Assembly: GCA_964393335.1 (NCBI GenBank)
Contig: CAYMTN010000020.1
Span: 1-40,784 of the forward strand
From: CAYMTN01 sp964393335
GTDB lineage: Bacteria; Chloroflexota; Anaerolineae; Aggregatilineales; Aggregatilineaceae
DNA: 40,784 nt
Direction of reading: 5' to 3'
Made by a program: the position numbers and the translations under genes. The notes beneath the pieces are model-generated. The model was not told the origin of the DNA. It made no database searches and saw only the letters and a list, made by a program, of their open reading frames with translations. This document shows positions 7,589-16,270 of this stretch, piece after piece. Each line of letters begins with the position of its first letter. The stretch's first letter is position 1.

Positions 7589-10510
7589 ATGATCTCGCAG
7601 ACCAAATTTTACATCCATCACTCGCTCAACGATCTCTATGTCAACGGCCAGCGCACCCTGTTCGCCCTGTTGTGCATCGCCGCCGGAGTCGCGGCTATCG
7701 TCAGCCTGCAAACGCTGGGTGTCATGATCGAGGATTCGCTCACCGGCAGCCTGCAAGAAAGCAACGGGGGTGATCTTCAGCTCCGTGTCGCCCAAGATCA
7801 GGATGTCCCGGCGGAGACGTTGCAGGATGCCCGCGATCAGGGATTGATCGAGAGCGCTGGAACCGGGATATTCGGCGGTGGCGAAAGCAACGCGCAGGCC
7901 AGCGATTACTTCACCGCGCCGGGGATCGTTGCGCTGCAAACATGGTTCGACACCACCTATCCGGGCACAATCATCACCTACCGGAAAACGATTCCCGGCG
8001 GGCACGGACCGATGTCGGCGGTTTCGATCAACAATCCGCGCACCGACACCGAGCAGTTGTTTGTTGCGCCGTTTATCGTGGATAGCCAGGTCTACCCGCT
8101 GTACGGCGAGCGTATTTCTGAGGACGGCCAACCACTGCGCGAGCTGCTTCGGGAGCCAACCGACATCGTGATCAACCGCGATCTGGCTGACGCGCTGGAC
8201 GCCAGGATGGGCGATACGCTGCATTTGACCGGGGCGGATGCCGGTTTTACGCTGCGGGGTATTTTGCCCGACGATGCCGAAGGCGGGCTGGAGAATATCG
8301 GCGGCGCGCTGTTCGGCTATTTTTTCATCGACCTGAGCGCGGCGGATCTTTTCGAGAATCCAACACCGGGCATCGATCGCGTGTATGTCAGGCTGGCAGA
8401 CCCGGCCCAGCCAGATGACGCGGCCCAGGCGCTCACCGCGTTTTACCCCGTCATCCACGCCGACTCCACTGATGACCTGCAAGCCGATAACACCGAAATC
8501 TCGGATACGCTCAACCAGTTGGTTACGGTGATGGGCCTGGTATCGCTGCTTATCGGCGGGATCGGCATCGTGAACACAATGCAGGTCGTGGTACGCCGCC
8601 GCACCAGCGAGATCGCCGTCCTCAAAACGATTGGTCTGGATGGCGAGCAGATCACAGTCCTGTTCCTGGTCGAAGCGGTGCTGATGGGCCTCATCGGCAG
8701 CGTCGCCGGGATCGTGCTGGGCTGGATCGCGGCGTATGCGATCAAAGGTTTCGCGGAAGCATTTGTGGCCAATACGCTGGTGTTCCGCATCACGGCTGCC
8801 CCGGCGCTGACCGGGTTGGTTGTGGGCGGCGTGATCACAACCGTGTTCGGATTCATGCCCACCCTGGCCGCCGGACAGGTACGCCCTAACCTGGTGCTGC
8901 GGCCCAGTGATACGGTAGTGCCCAGGGCCGGGCGGCTGCGTTCGTTGGCGGCGCTGGCGGTCGTGCTGACAGCGCTGAGTCTGATCGCGCAAGCGCTGCT
9001 CGGTGGCCTGCTCGACGAGCCGCTGCTGCGGGTGATCGCTGGCAGCATGGGGGCCGCATTGGGGCTGTTGATCGGCTTTCCGGCGGCGCTGATGGGCCGT
9101 CCTCGCCGCGTGTTGTGGCTGGGGCTGGCACCGCTGGGGTTCGGATTCGGGTATGCCGTGCCCGCGCTGCTGCTGTTGGCCGCGACATTTATCATCGTCG
9201 GCGTGTTGTACGTCCTGTTGTGGAGCCTGATCTGGCTGGTGGGGCGCTTCTTCCCGGCGTGGCACTGGGTAGACCTCAAGGTGGCGCTGCGGGCGATGGT
9301 GGCGACTCGCGGGCGCGGTGCGTCGACCCTGCTGGCGCTGGTGATCGGCGTATTTACGCTCAGCCTGATCACGATGCTGGCGGATGCCGTCAGCAACCGG
9401 CTGGAAGAAATCCTGACGGACGAAGCCGGCGGCAACGTGGTCATCTTTGCTTCCGGGCAGACCGGTACACTCGACGCCATCGAAACACGGCTGAGCGAAC
9501 TCGATGGCGTGAACAGCTACACCATACTCGGCGCTTACAACGTCGATCTGATCGCCCTGGAAGATAGCAGTACCGGCGACACCGTGCCTTTCAGCGACCT
9601 GCAAGCACGCGTCACGGATCAACTCGGTGAACCAGGATTCATGGGCCATCGCGAGGGCGACCGGTTGACAGAAGAAATGTCCAGCATCGACGCGCGCGGC
9701 GTCACCACCAACCTGCCTGACGTCGCCTTCTACCGGGGACGCCAACTCACCGCCGCCGATGCCGGGCAGCCGCGCATCGTGATCTCGGCGGACGACGTCA
9801 CGTTGGCCGCCGGGTTTGACGTGGGCGATCACCTCACCTACCGTCTGAATAGCGCCGCTGATCCGGTTGAAATCACGTTCGAGATCGTGGGCATGGTCGA
9901 CCGGACTGGCAGCCGGATGCAGGTCGGCCTGACCGCGCCCAACTATGCCCCCATCGACGTTTTCCCCGCCACGTTATCGCCGGATACCGTCAGCGCGATT
10001 GTCGACGTGGATGAAAATCAGGTCCACAGCCTGAAACGCGCCATGAACGACGTGCCCGGTGCCTTCGTGATGGAAACACGCCTGATGAATGACCTGCTCA
10101 ACCGCTTCATCCGCCAGTTCACGTCGTTCCCGATCCTGGTGGCGAGCCTGGCGCTCATCGTGGGCGGGATCGTGATCGCCAATTCAGTCGCGCTTTCGAC
10201 TCTCGAACGGCGGCGCGAGATCGGGATCATGAAAGCAGTTGGCCTGCAACGCGAGCGCGTGCTGGGTATGCTGCTGCTCGAAAACGGCGTGATGGGCCTG
10301 ATCGGTGGGCTGATTGGCGTCGGGATTGGCAGTTTGATCCTGATTGCGCTGACGACCAGCATGTTCGGGGGCAACCTGCAAAATGCGATCCCGTACCTGA
10401 CCGCGCTGCAACTGATGGGCCTGTGCGTCGGGATCGCGCTGGTAGCGGCTGTGCTCACCGCCTGGCGCGCCTCCGGCGAAAAACCGCTCAACATTCTGCG
10501 TTACGAGTAA
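7589..10510 (+). CDS. Large FtsX/MacB-type ABC transporter permease
   Basis: ATG 7589 follows GAGGGAG; the frame is open further upstream but lies inside the ATPase gene. The product has 973 residues. It has one N-terminal helix (LFALLCIAAGVAAIVSLQTL), an extracytoplasmic MacB-like domain (about 50-305), a first FtsX domain with three helices (about 311-437), about four more central helices (about 450-560), a second extracytoplasmic domain (about 590-840) and a C-terminal FtsX domain (about 844-970). The duplicated FtsX layout with a central helical block is typical of the large single-gene permeases of Gram-positive, actinobacterial and Chloroflexota exporters, which act with one ATPase. Substrates of such systems include antibiotics, lipids and peptides; this one is unknown. 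Both FtsX domains carry the expected RRxxEI..LK.IGL cytoplasmic loop (RRRTSEIAVLKTIGL and RRREIGIMKAVGL). Confidence 0.9.
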   Translation: MISQTKFYIHHSLNDLYVNGQRTLFALLCIAAGVAAIVSLQTLGVMIEDSLTGSLQESNGGDLQLRVAQDQDVPAETLQDARDQGLIESAGTGIFGGGESNAQASDYFTAPGIVALQTWFDTTYPGTIITYRKTIPGGHGPMSAVSINNPRTDTEQLFVAPFIVDSQVYPLYGERISEDGQPLRELLREPTDIVINRDLADALDARMGDTLHLTGADAGFTLRGILPDDAEGGLENIGGALFGYFFIDLSAADLFENPTPGIDRVYVRLADPAQPDDAAQALTAFYPVIHADSTDDLQADNTEISDTLNQLVTVMGLVSLLIGGIGIVNTMQVVVRRRTSEIAVLKTIGLDGEQITVLFLVEAVLMGLIGSVAGIVLGWIAAYAIKGFAEAFVANTLVFRITAAPALTGLVVGGVITTVFGFMPTLAAGQVRPNLVLRPSDTVVPRAGRLRSLAALAVVLTALSLIAQALLGGLLDEPLLRVIAGSMGAALGLLIGFPAALMGRPRRVLWLGLAPLGFGFGYAVPALLLLAATFIIVGVLYVLLWSLIWLVGRFFPAWHWVDLKVALRAMVATRGRGASTLLALVIGVFTLSLITMLADAVSNRLEEILTDEAGGNVVIFASGQTGTLDAIETRLSELDGVNSYTILGAYNVDLIALEDSSTGDTVPFSDLQARVTDQLGEPGFMGHREGDRLTEEMSSIDARGVTTNLPDVAFYRGRQLTAADAGQPRIVISADDVTLAAGFDVGDHLTYRLNSAADPVEITFEIVGMVDRTGSRMQVGLTAPNYAPIDVFPATLSPDTVSAIVDVDENQVHSLKRAMNDVPGAFVMETRLMNDLLNRFIRQFTSFPILVASLALIVGGIVIANSVALSTLERRREIGIMKAVGLQRERVLGMLLLENGVMGLIGGLIGVGIGSLILIALTTSMFGGNLQNAIPYLTALQLMGLCVGIALVAAVLTAWRASGEKPLNILRYE

Positions 10511-10549
10511 ATGGCGCGGGCAGACGATTACCCCCCGTAGACCCCAGGA

Positions 10550-10580
10550 AGGGCGGCTCCCCTGAATACACCGCCGCCCT
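10550..10580 (+). terminator. Weak terminator-like hairpin after the exporter genes
   Basis: AGGGCGGC (10550-10557) pairs with GCCGCCCT (10573-10580) around a 15-base loop. No T run follows at once; a CCTTTTTT tract is found only near 10609-10615. It may be a weak or Rho-assisted end of the exporter operon. Confidence 0.35.
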
Positions 10581-10667
10581 CTCCTGATCTCTGGTACCCC
10601 ATCGTCTCCTTTTTTCTGAGGTAAAATTCTCAGCGAAGGTTGTGATAGCCCATAAAGGAGTCACACC

Positions 10668-11603
10668 GTGAGTGACTGGGCAAAAACACGCGCCGAAGCC
10701 GAGGCGCAGGATTTCACACTGCCCGCGCGTTATGACGATTGGGGCCGATTCGCGTCCTTGATTGACGGTTACGCGATTGCAGAAGAGATGGGGCTGGGAA
10801 AGCTCACCGACTGGGTGCGGCCACAGATCCGCGTATTCGAGCAAACCGGCGAGTGGCCGGTCGAGACGGTGATGGAGCTGCGGCTGCTGCTATTCTTCAA
10901 AGGGCGGCAGGGGCACTTTTATGGCGAGCCGGAGCACGAAACGTTCAAGGTCGTGCACAGCCTGCTAAAGGCCATCTCACAACGCACCGGCCTGCCCTAC
11001 GATGATCCACAGGCCGAGGCGCGGTTTGCCGGAGAAGAAGCCCGCTGGCTGGACCAGTATTCTGGTGGGCCGCACGACGAAACAGGTACGGATACGCCCA
11101 TTAACGAGAAACCACCCAGGGGATTTGCCCTGCTGGCCTCGCTGTGCGCCGCAGGTGTGATCGTGATCAACCTGCTCCTGGCGTCGGGTGACAACTCGGC
11201 CCTGCGCGCAGCCGGGGTTATCGTGCTGTTCCTGTCTATCGTGTTTATGTTTCCTCCTCTGCGCCTGCTCAAACAGCACGGGCACGTGGTCGAAGGCGGT
11301 AATTACATGCGCACGACAACCGTCGTGGACCAGGGTCTGTATGCCGTCGTCAGACATCCGCAGTATCTGGGATACATGCTGCTCACGGGCGGATTTGTGT
11401 TGGTAACTCAATACTGGCTATCGGTCTTGTTGGGGCTGATAGCCATCACCTGTTTTTACCTGCAAGCCGTAGCCGAAGAGCGGTATTGTATCGCGCATAT
11501 TGGCGCAGCCTACGAACACTACCAGCGACGAGTCCCGCGTTTTAACGTCATTCTGGGGATCATTCGATACCTGGCAGGAAACAATCCTCAGGGCCGCGCC
11601 TGA
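10668..11603 (+). CDS. Isoprenylcysteine-carboxyl-methyltransferase-like membrane protein with an extra N-terminal domain
   Basis: GTG 10668 is chosen because AAGGAG lies 7 bases before it; the product has 311 residues. Residues 1-150 form a soluble domain with no family I recognise (motifs RYDDWGRFASLIDGY and RLLLFFKGRQGHFYGEPE). From about 150 there are hydrophobic helices, then the ICMT/PEMT signature: VVDQGLYAVVRHPQYLGYML, a further helix pair, and AEERYCIAHIGAAYEHYQRRV. The conserved RHPxYLG and EE motifs are those used for SAM and substrate binding by ICMT/PEMT-type enzymes, so methylation of a lipid or membrane thiol is expected. The substrate is not predictable. The soluble N-terminal extension is unusual for this family. 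A short palindrome (CTGAG/CTCAG, 10616-10633) lies upstream. Confidence 0.75.
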   Translation: MSDWAKTRAEAEAQDFTLPARYDDWGRFASLIDGYAIAEEMGLGKLTDWVRPQIRVFEQTGEWPVETVMELRLLLFFKGRQGHFYGEPEHETFKVVHSLLKAISQRTGLPYDDPQAEARFAGEEARWLDQYSGGPHDETGTDTPINEKPPRGFALLASLCAAGVIVINLLLASGDNSALRAAGVIVLFLSIVFMFPPLRLLKQHGHVVEGGNYMRTTTVVDQGLYAVVRHPQYLGYMLLTGGFVLVTQYWLSVLLGLIAITCFYLQAVAEERYCIAHIGAAYEHYQRRVPRFNVILGIIRYLAGNNPQGRA

Positions 11604-11628
11604 CCGGTTAGAAACCATGCGCCGGATG

Positions 11629-12606
11629 TTACGAGCTTGAGCAGACGTCCCATACCTGCTGCACGCCAATGTCCAATGTGCTGACCGGGTAGATGTTGGC
11701 GCTGTAGAGATACCAATTCGGGTCCGGGATTGTGGAATCTCCTACCGGGACATTCGATTTTCGGGTGACAATACACCCGGCGAACAACTGCTGCACGCTG
11801 TTGTCAGTGGCGCTGATCAGGAGTGGATTGTCCGCGTACACGCTACCGGCGGCACCGCCCATATAGAACGACAATGCGACGACGACCCCGATATCGCTGG
11901 TCCCCGCAAATCCCTGCGCGAATTGAGCCAGCGTTTGCCCCGGCGCGCCCCCCGGCCAATACTGGTAAGCACGGACATAATCACGCGCGGCGATGGCGTC
12001 GTAGTACGAGCTGATCAAGTCCAGGGGAGAAAGCTGGTTATCAATCTCCGCAGGCGTCGGGAAAGACTCGGCCAGCGTGCAGGCGTTCGTCGCTTGCAGG
12101 AAGTCCACAGAGGCAGCCGGTTCCAGAACGGCGCTGTCAAGGTGCCAGTTCGGATCGATGGTCGGCGGGTTCCCGATGGCGACGTTGTACTTCTTGACGC
12201 GAAAACAACCCGCAAAAATCTGCGAATCCCCACTGATCAGCGTCGTGAGCACGACAACCGGTACTTCGGCATAGGTGGTCCCGGCAGCGCCGCTGCTCAC
12301 CACCGGCAGCCGTGCCAGCGCCTGGACCGTTTGCAGGTCCGAAAAGCCCTGGACAAACTGCTGGAACGTGGCCCCGTCTGGTGCGTGCCCTTCCCAATAG
12401 TTATAAGCACGCGCATAGTCTTGCAGCGCGATTGCATTGTAGTACGAGGCAATCAGATAAATCGGATGATCGCGCAGATCAAAGGGGGTACTGGAGTCGG
12501 CGGCGGCTGGCAGCGGGTGGCTGCCACTCACGAAAATCGCCAGCGCCATTGACCCCACCAGAAACGACCTGATCACCATCTTCATCGTCTTGTTCATCAT
12601 TGACAT
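11629..12606 (-). CDS. Secreted protein with two copies of an unrecognised domain
   Basis: The start is ATG 12606 because AAGGAG lies 7 bases upstream; a longer open frame to 12690 lacks this. The product has 325 residues. A signal peptide is clear (basic start, then FLVGSMALAIFVSG and a PAAADSS cleavage region). The mature protein has two homologous halves: half one starts LIASYYNAIALQDYARAYNYW (given here as motif pattern SYYxAIxxxDYxRAYxYW) and half two starts LISSYYDAIAARDYVRAY. Each half continues with FxQGF, a beta-rich stretch, an FAGC motif, DPNWxL and a final Cys (NAC and DVC), so one disulfide per half is likely. The initial helix pattern resembles NTF2-like folds, which is a guess. 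Function is unknown. It is convergent with the methyltransferase gene, 25 bases apart. Confidence 0.75.
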   Translation of the reverse strand: MSMMNKTMKMVIRSFLVGSMALAIFVSGSHPLPAAADSSTPFDLRDHPIYLIASYYNAIALQDYARAYNYWEGHAPDGATFQQFVQGFSDLQTVQALARLPVVSSGAAGTTYAEVPVVVLTTLISGDSQIFAGCFRVKKYNVAIGNPPTIDPNWHLDSAVLEPAASVDFLQATNACTLAESFPTPAEIDNQLSPLDLISSYYDAIAARDYVRAYQYWPGGAPGQTLAQFAQGFAGTSDIGVVVALSFYMGGAAGSVYADNPLLISATDNSVQQLFAGCIVTRKSNVPVGDSTIPDPNWYLYSANIYPVSTLDIGVQQVWDVCSSS

Positions 12607-12921
12607 GACCTTTCTCCTTACCACTACTCTAACGCGGAAATCTTGTTTCTCACTGCGCTGAGAGATGACGCTGTATCTATGCCTTCTCAACGATTATCGC
12701 TCAAGATGTGGCTCGACTGCATGTATCAATCGTCACCCTCTGGTTTTCTCGGCGGTCCTGCGCCGGCAGCCCAACCCGGTTTTGATAGATTCATCTTCGC
12801 CGACATGAAGACTTCGACTGCTGAGGGGACCAACAGCATCTTGTGGGGCAGAAATCAAGACGAATGACTTGCGCCGCGTTTTGCTGTTGTCCCACCAGTG
12901 GCGATCACCTATTCGATATGA
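12607..12921. other. Intergenic stretch without a recognisable gene
   Basis: Between the secreted-protein gene and the LacI promoter I see no coding frame with gene-like features. A short inverted repeat, TCTCA and TGAGA, lies near 12648-12664. The open frames here are short and lack ribosome sites and family similarity. Confidence 0.5.
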
Positions 12922-12951
12922 TTGACAAACTTTCCAAACTCGTGATAAAGT
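12922..12951 (+). promoter_or_regulatory. Predicted promoter of the lacI-led sugar operon
   Basis: A perfect -35 box TTGACA at 12922-12927 is followed by GATAAA (12944-12949, spacing 16) or TAAAGT (12946-12951, spacing 18). The operator palindrome starts three to five bases further on, so a bound repressor would cover the transcription start. Confidence 0.6.
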
Positions 12952-12953
12952 GA

Positions 12954-12991
12954 GTTTACCGGTTGCGCAACCGGTTGCGCAACCGGTAAAC
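12954..12991. promoter_or_regulatory. Perfect 38-bp palindrome with two overlapping LacI-type operators
   Basis: The 18-bp unit ACCGGTTGCGCAACCGGT occurs at 12958-12975 and again at 12970-12987, sharing ACCGGT, and the whole is flanked by GTTT and AAAC to give a perfect palindrome. The unit has the CG-centred dyad typical of LacI-family operators. It sits between the promoter and the lacI gene, which supports autoregulation and control of the downstream operon. Confidence 0.85.
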
Positions 12992-13028
12992 CCCCGAACT
13001 CAACAAGACGTCACTGGACACAATGACG

Positions 13029-13047
13029 ACGATCAACCGGTGATCGT
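13029..13047. promoter_or_regulatory. Second inverted repeat in the lacI leader
   Basis: ACGATCA (13029-13035) and TGATCGT (13041-13047) flank ACCGG. It lies in the untranslated leader, followed by TTTAG. It could be an mRNA hairpin or a secondary protein site; nothing decides between these. Confidence 0.3.
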
Positions 13048-13134
13048 TTTAGACAATATGCCGCCTGAAGCGGCCTGGAAATTTATCGCGTTTCCACCAA
13101 TCACGCGACATAGGTTTTGCCTGAGGATGACTTG

Positions 13135-14151
13135 ATGGCCCGATCAACCGGACGCATAACGATGGCGGATGTCGCCGAATATGCAGGAGTTACGAAAACC
13201 ACCGTTTCGCGTGTGCTCAACAACAAAGGCGAAATCAGCGACGAAACACGCCAAAAAGTGCTCAAGGCCGTCGAAGAACTTGGCTACCGGCGCAGCCGCC
13301 TTGCCCGCAGCCTGGCCACCGACCAGACTTTTTTGTTGGGGCTGATTGTCCCCAGCATTTCCAACGAGTTTTTCACTGAGATCGCACGCGGTGCCGAGGA
13401 TACCGCGTGGGAAAATGACTACAAGATTTTACTGTGCAACACCGAAGGCGATTGGGATCGCGAAGAAGGCATGTTCCTCTTTTTGGAGGATATCCAGGTA
13501 GATGGCATCGTGGTCTGCGCCCCTCGTCTGCCGGAAGAACGACTGTTGCCACTGGTCGAGCAATTTCAGAGCGTGGTGGTCGTCAACGGGCAAGGCATCG
13601 CCTGGCGCGAACTGGCGGGCGCGATGGAAACCGACGACGCGGGCGGTATGCGGCAGGTAGTCAATCACCTGCTCGCCACCGGGCACCATCGCCTGACATA
13701 CCTGGGTGGGACATTAGACGCACGCGTCAGCACCGAACGCTATCACGGTTTTACCCACGCCCTTCAAGAAGCAGGCCATACACCGAATCCGAACTGGCTC
13801 ACACCCTGTTTCCCGGTCAACCTGGAAGGCGGATACGAGAGCTTCAAACAACTGGATGGCGTATTATCCAAAATCGATGGTGTGGTGTGTTTCAACGATC
13901 TGATCGCCGCAGGGGTTATTCGAGCCTGTGGCGAATTAGGGATTCGCGTGCCTGACGACATCGCCATCACCGGATGCGATGACATTCAGCTTGCCAGTCT
14001 TGTCCGCCCCAGCTTGACTACCCTGCAAACACCCAAACATGAGATGGGGGCGTTAGCAGTACAAATGCTGCTCGAACGAATCAACGGCCAACGCGACCAA
14101 GCCCCTGTCATCATCGAACAAGAGTTGATTGTTCGGGAAAGCGCACCTTAG
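13135..14151 (+). CDS. LacI-family transcriptional regulator
   Basis: A 338-residue repressor. GAGGA lies 7 bases before ATG 13135. The N-terminal helix-turn-helix reads MADVAEYAGVTKTTVSRVLN, followed by the hinge region EELGYRRSRLARSLAT. Residues from about 65 form a periplasmic-binding-protein-like sensor domain (LLGLIVPSISNEFFTEIARG, then VDGIVVCAP, GGMRQVVNHLLATGHHRL and PDDIAITGCDDIQLASLVRPSLTT). This is the usual size and layout for LacI/GalR proteins. Sugar or sugar-acid effectors are typical. The two-site operator at 12954-12991 upstream is its likely target, so it should repress its own gene and the importer and enzyme genes that follow. An inducer made from glucuronate oligosaccharide breakdown is inference from the neighbours. 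Confidence 0.93.
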   Translation: MARSTGRITMADVAEYAGVTKTTVSRVLNNKGEISDETRQKVLKAVEELGYRRSRLARSLATDQTFLLGLIVPSISNEFFTEIARGAEDTAWENDYKILLCNTEGDWDREEGMFLFLEDIQVDGIVVCAPRLPEERLLPLVEQFQSVVVVNGQGIAWRELAGAMETDDAGGMRQVVNHLLATGHHRLTYLGGTLDARVSTERYHGFTHALQEAGHTPNPNWLTPCFPVNLEGGYESFKQLDGVLSKIDGVVCFNDLIAAGVIRACGELGIRVPDDIAITGCDDIQLASLVRPSLTTLQTPKHEMGALAVQMLLERINGQRDQAPVIIEQELIVRESAP

Positions 14152-14161
14152 CCCGATGCGC

Positions 14162-14183
14162 TCTCCCGAAACAGTATCGGAGA
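14162..14183 (+). other. Imperfect hairpin between lacI and the binding-protein gene
   Basis: TCTCCCGA and TCGGAGA can pair with one bulged C around a 7-base loop. There is no T run after it, so read-through into the importer genes is possible. No second copy of the LacI operator is seen in 14152-14267. Confidence 0.3.
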
Positions 14184-14267
14184 CAAGGAGGTGTTCCAAA
14201 ACGAGAGTTCAGCAACACAATCTCACATGTTCCGACCGCCACTCTATTATAAGGAGTAAGTACTAAA

Positions 14268-16199
14268 ATGAAATCCCGTATTTTGTTTTTCTTGGTGATT
14301 CTGTCAATACTGGTTGCGCCGCTCGGTGCCGGGATCACGGCGGCCCAGGATACCGGCATGGTCTATCATGAAGCGCCCATGCTGGCCGCACAGGTCGCGG
14401 CGGGCGAGCTGCCACCAGTTGAAGAACGTCTGCCAGCCAACCCGCTGGTTGTCGAGCCATATGATCGCATCGGTGTATATGGCGGTGTCTGGCACATGGG
14501 GATGCGCGGTGGCACCGATGACGCGATTATGCGTCGTGGTGTGGGATACCAGGGCCTGGTGCGCTGGTCGCCTGATTGGACCAGTGTGGTGCCCGACGTC
14601 GCCGAAAGCTGGGATGCCAACGACGACGCCAGCGAGTATATCTTCCACCTGCGCGCCGGTACGAAATGGTCCGATGGCGTGGACTTTACCGCGGACGATG
14701 TCATGTTCTGGTACGAAGACATCGTGATGAATGACGAGTACACGCCGGGCAAGCCGAGCTGGATGGTAGCCGGTGGTGAAGTCGGCGTGGTCGAAAAAAT
14801 CGACGCCTATACCGTAAAATTCTCATTTGCCGTACCGCACAGCCTGTTCTTGCAGCTCCTCTGCACACCGGACGGCATCGCCCCGGTCCAATACGCCCGT
14901 CACTGGTTCGAGCAATTCCACCCGAAATACAACCCGGACGTCGATGCACTCGTCAAGGAAGCGGGCCTCGAAAGCTGGGTCGATCTATTCCACCAGCGCG
15001 GTGCCAGCGTAGGAGAAGGTGTGCTCTGGCAAAACAAGGGCCTGCCGACCCTGCTCCCCTGGATGGTCGAAACCCCGATTACCCCGGATGCAACCCAGGT
15101 CGTGTTGGTCCGCAACCCGTATTTCTTCAAGGTCGATCCCGAAGGCAACCAGCTCCCCTATCTTGACAAAATCGTTTACGGGATTGGCGAGAATGTCGAC
15201 ACGTTGGTGCTCCAGGCTTTGAACGGCGAGATCGACATGCAGGATCGTCATATTGCCACCAACGACAACAAGGCGGTCTTTTTCGATAACATGGAAGCTG
15301 GCGGTTACCACTTCTTTGAAACTATCCCGTCCGACATGAACACCATGATCATCAACCTGAACCTGACGCACCCCGATCCGGTCAAACGCGAAATCTTCCA
15401 GAACAAGGACTTCCGCATTGGCCTGTCCTACGCCATCAACCGCCAGGAACTGATCGACCTGGTGTACGTCGGCCAGGGTGAACCCTACCAGGCCGCGCCA
15501 CGCCCCACCTCGAAGTACTACAACGAACAACTCGCCAAACAGTACACCGAGTACGATGTCAACCTGGCGAATGAGTACCTGGACAAAGCCGGTTATGCCG
15601 AGCGCGATAGCGATGGGTTCCGCCTGGGGCCGGATGGCAACCGTATCACGTTCACGGTGGAAGTCAGCGCTGTTTACCAGGCGCAGGTCGATATGATGGA
15701 AGTCATTGCCACCTATTGGAATGCGGTTGGTATCGATGCGCAGGTCCTGGTCGAGGATCGTTCGATCATGTACGAGCGCAAAGAAGCCAACGAGCACGAT
15801 GCTGACGTCTGGGGTGGCGATGGCGGCCTGGACGTGGTGCTCAACCCGCGCTACTACTTCCCCTACAATGGCGAGTCCAACTGGGCCGAAGCGTGGCAGT
15901 ACTGGTTCAACAACCCCAGCGACCAACGCGCCGAAGAACCCGTAGCCGCTGCCGCGAGACAGATGGAGTTGTATAACCAGCTCAAAGCGACGGCTGATCA
16001 GGATGCGCAAGACGCATTGATGAACGAAATTCTCCAGATTGCAGCGGATGAGTTCTGGGTGATCGGCATCAGCCTGACCCCGCCCGGTTATGGCATCGTG
16101 AAGAATGACTTCTACAACGTGCCAGACTCCTTCCCGTCGGGATGGACCTATCCGCACCCCGGCCCGACCAACATCTTCACGTTCTTCATCGAAGACTAA
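14268..16199 (+). CDS. Family-5 extracellular solute-binding protein of an Opp/Dpp-type importer
   Basis: A 643-residue binding protein (SBP_bac_5). A Sec signal peptide is clear (ILFFLVILSILVAPLGAGI), with cleavage likely after ITAAQ; I see no lipobox Cys, which is notable for a binding protein. Family landmarks include VVPDVAESWD, YIFHLRAGTKWSDGVDFTAD (the typical W.DG..FTA.DV pattern), LVRNPYFFKVDPEGNQLPYLD and FRIGLSYAINRQELIDLVY. The protein is longer than peptide-binding DppA (about 535), like the group found with oligosaccharide importers. TATAAGGAG lies 11 to 19 bases before ATG 14268. It should capture the substrate outside the membrane for the permeases encoded next. Uronate-containing oligosaccharides are inferred from the enzymes at the end of the operon. 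Confidence 0.9.
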   Translation: MKSRILFFLVILSILVAPLGAGITAAQDTGMVYHEAPMLAAQVAAGELPPVEERLPANPLVVEPYDRIGVYGGVWHMGMRGGTDDAIMRRGVGYQGLVRWSPDWTSVVPDVAESWDANDDASEYIFHLRAGTKWSDGVDFTADDVMFWYEDIVMNDEYTPGKPSWMVAGGEVGVVEKIDAYTVKFSFAVPHSLFLQLLCTPDGIAPVQYARHWFEQFHPKYNPDVDALVKEAGLESWVDLFHQRGASVGEGVLWQNKGLPTLLPWMVETPITPDATQVVLVRNPYFFKVDPEGNQLPYLDKIVYGIGENVDTLVLQALNGEIDMQDRHIATNDNKAVFFDNMEAGGYHFFETIPSDMNTMIINLNLTHPDPVKREIFQNKDFRIGLSYAINRQELIDLVYVGQGEPYQAAPRPTSKYYNEQLAKQYTEYDVNLANEYLDKAGYAERDSDGFRLGPDGNRITFTVEVSAVYQAQVDMMEVIATYWNAVGIDAQVLVEDRSIMYERKEANEHDADVWGGDGGLDVVLNPRYYFPYNGESNWAEAWQYWFNNPSDQRAEEPVAAAARQMELYNQLKATADQDAQDALMNEILQIAADEFWVIGISLTPPGYGIVKNDFYNVPDSFPSGWTYPHPGPTNIFTFFIED

Positions 16200-16220
16200 C
16201 TAACCACTTCCGTATCTTGA

Positions 16221-16262
16221 GGGGGCGCTGTGCTGTGAACAGCGTCCCCTGAAAATCAGGGG
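16221..16262 (+). promoter_or_regulatory. Two overlapping, mutually exclusive hairpins before the first permease
   Basis: Hairpin one pairs GGGGGCGCTGT (16221-16231) with ACAGCGTCCCC (16239-16249), with one G-U pair. Hairpin two pairs CCCCTGA (16246-16252) with TCAGGGG (16256-16262). They share CCCC. Hairpin two would cover the AGGGGA ribosome site of the permease. This can set the ratio of binding protein to permease. Confidence 0.5.
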
Positions 16263-16270
16263 AAAATCCA

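Noticed and set aside
7556..9832. Minus-strand open frame of 758 codons opposite the exporter permease
   Set aside because: It is antisense to a clear FtsX-type permease, has a composition rich in Arg, Gln and His typical of shadow frames in high-GC DNA, and has no motif.
12643..12867. Plus-strand open frame of 74 codons in the gap before the LacI operon
   Set aside because: No ribosome site, no family similarity and atypical codon use; treated as noncoding.
14985..16157. Minus-strand open frame of 390 codons opposite the binding-protein gene
   Set aside because: Antisense to a clear SBP_bac_5 protein; no ribosome site or motif.
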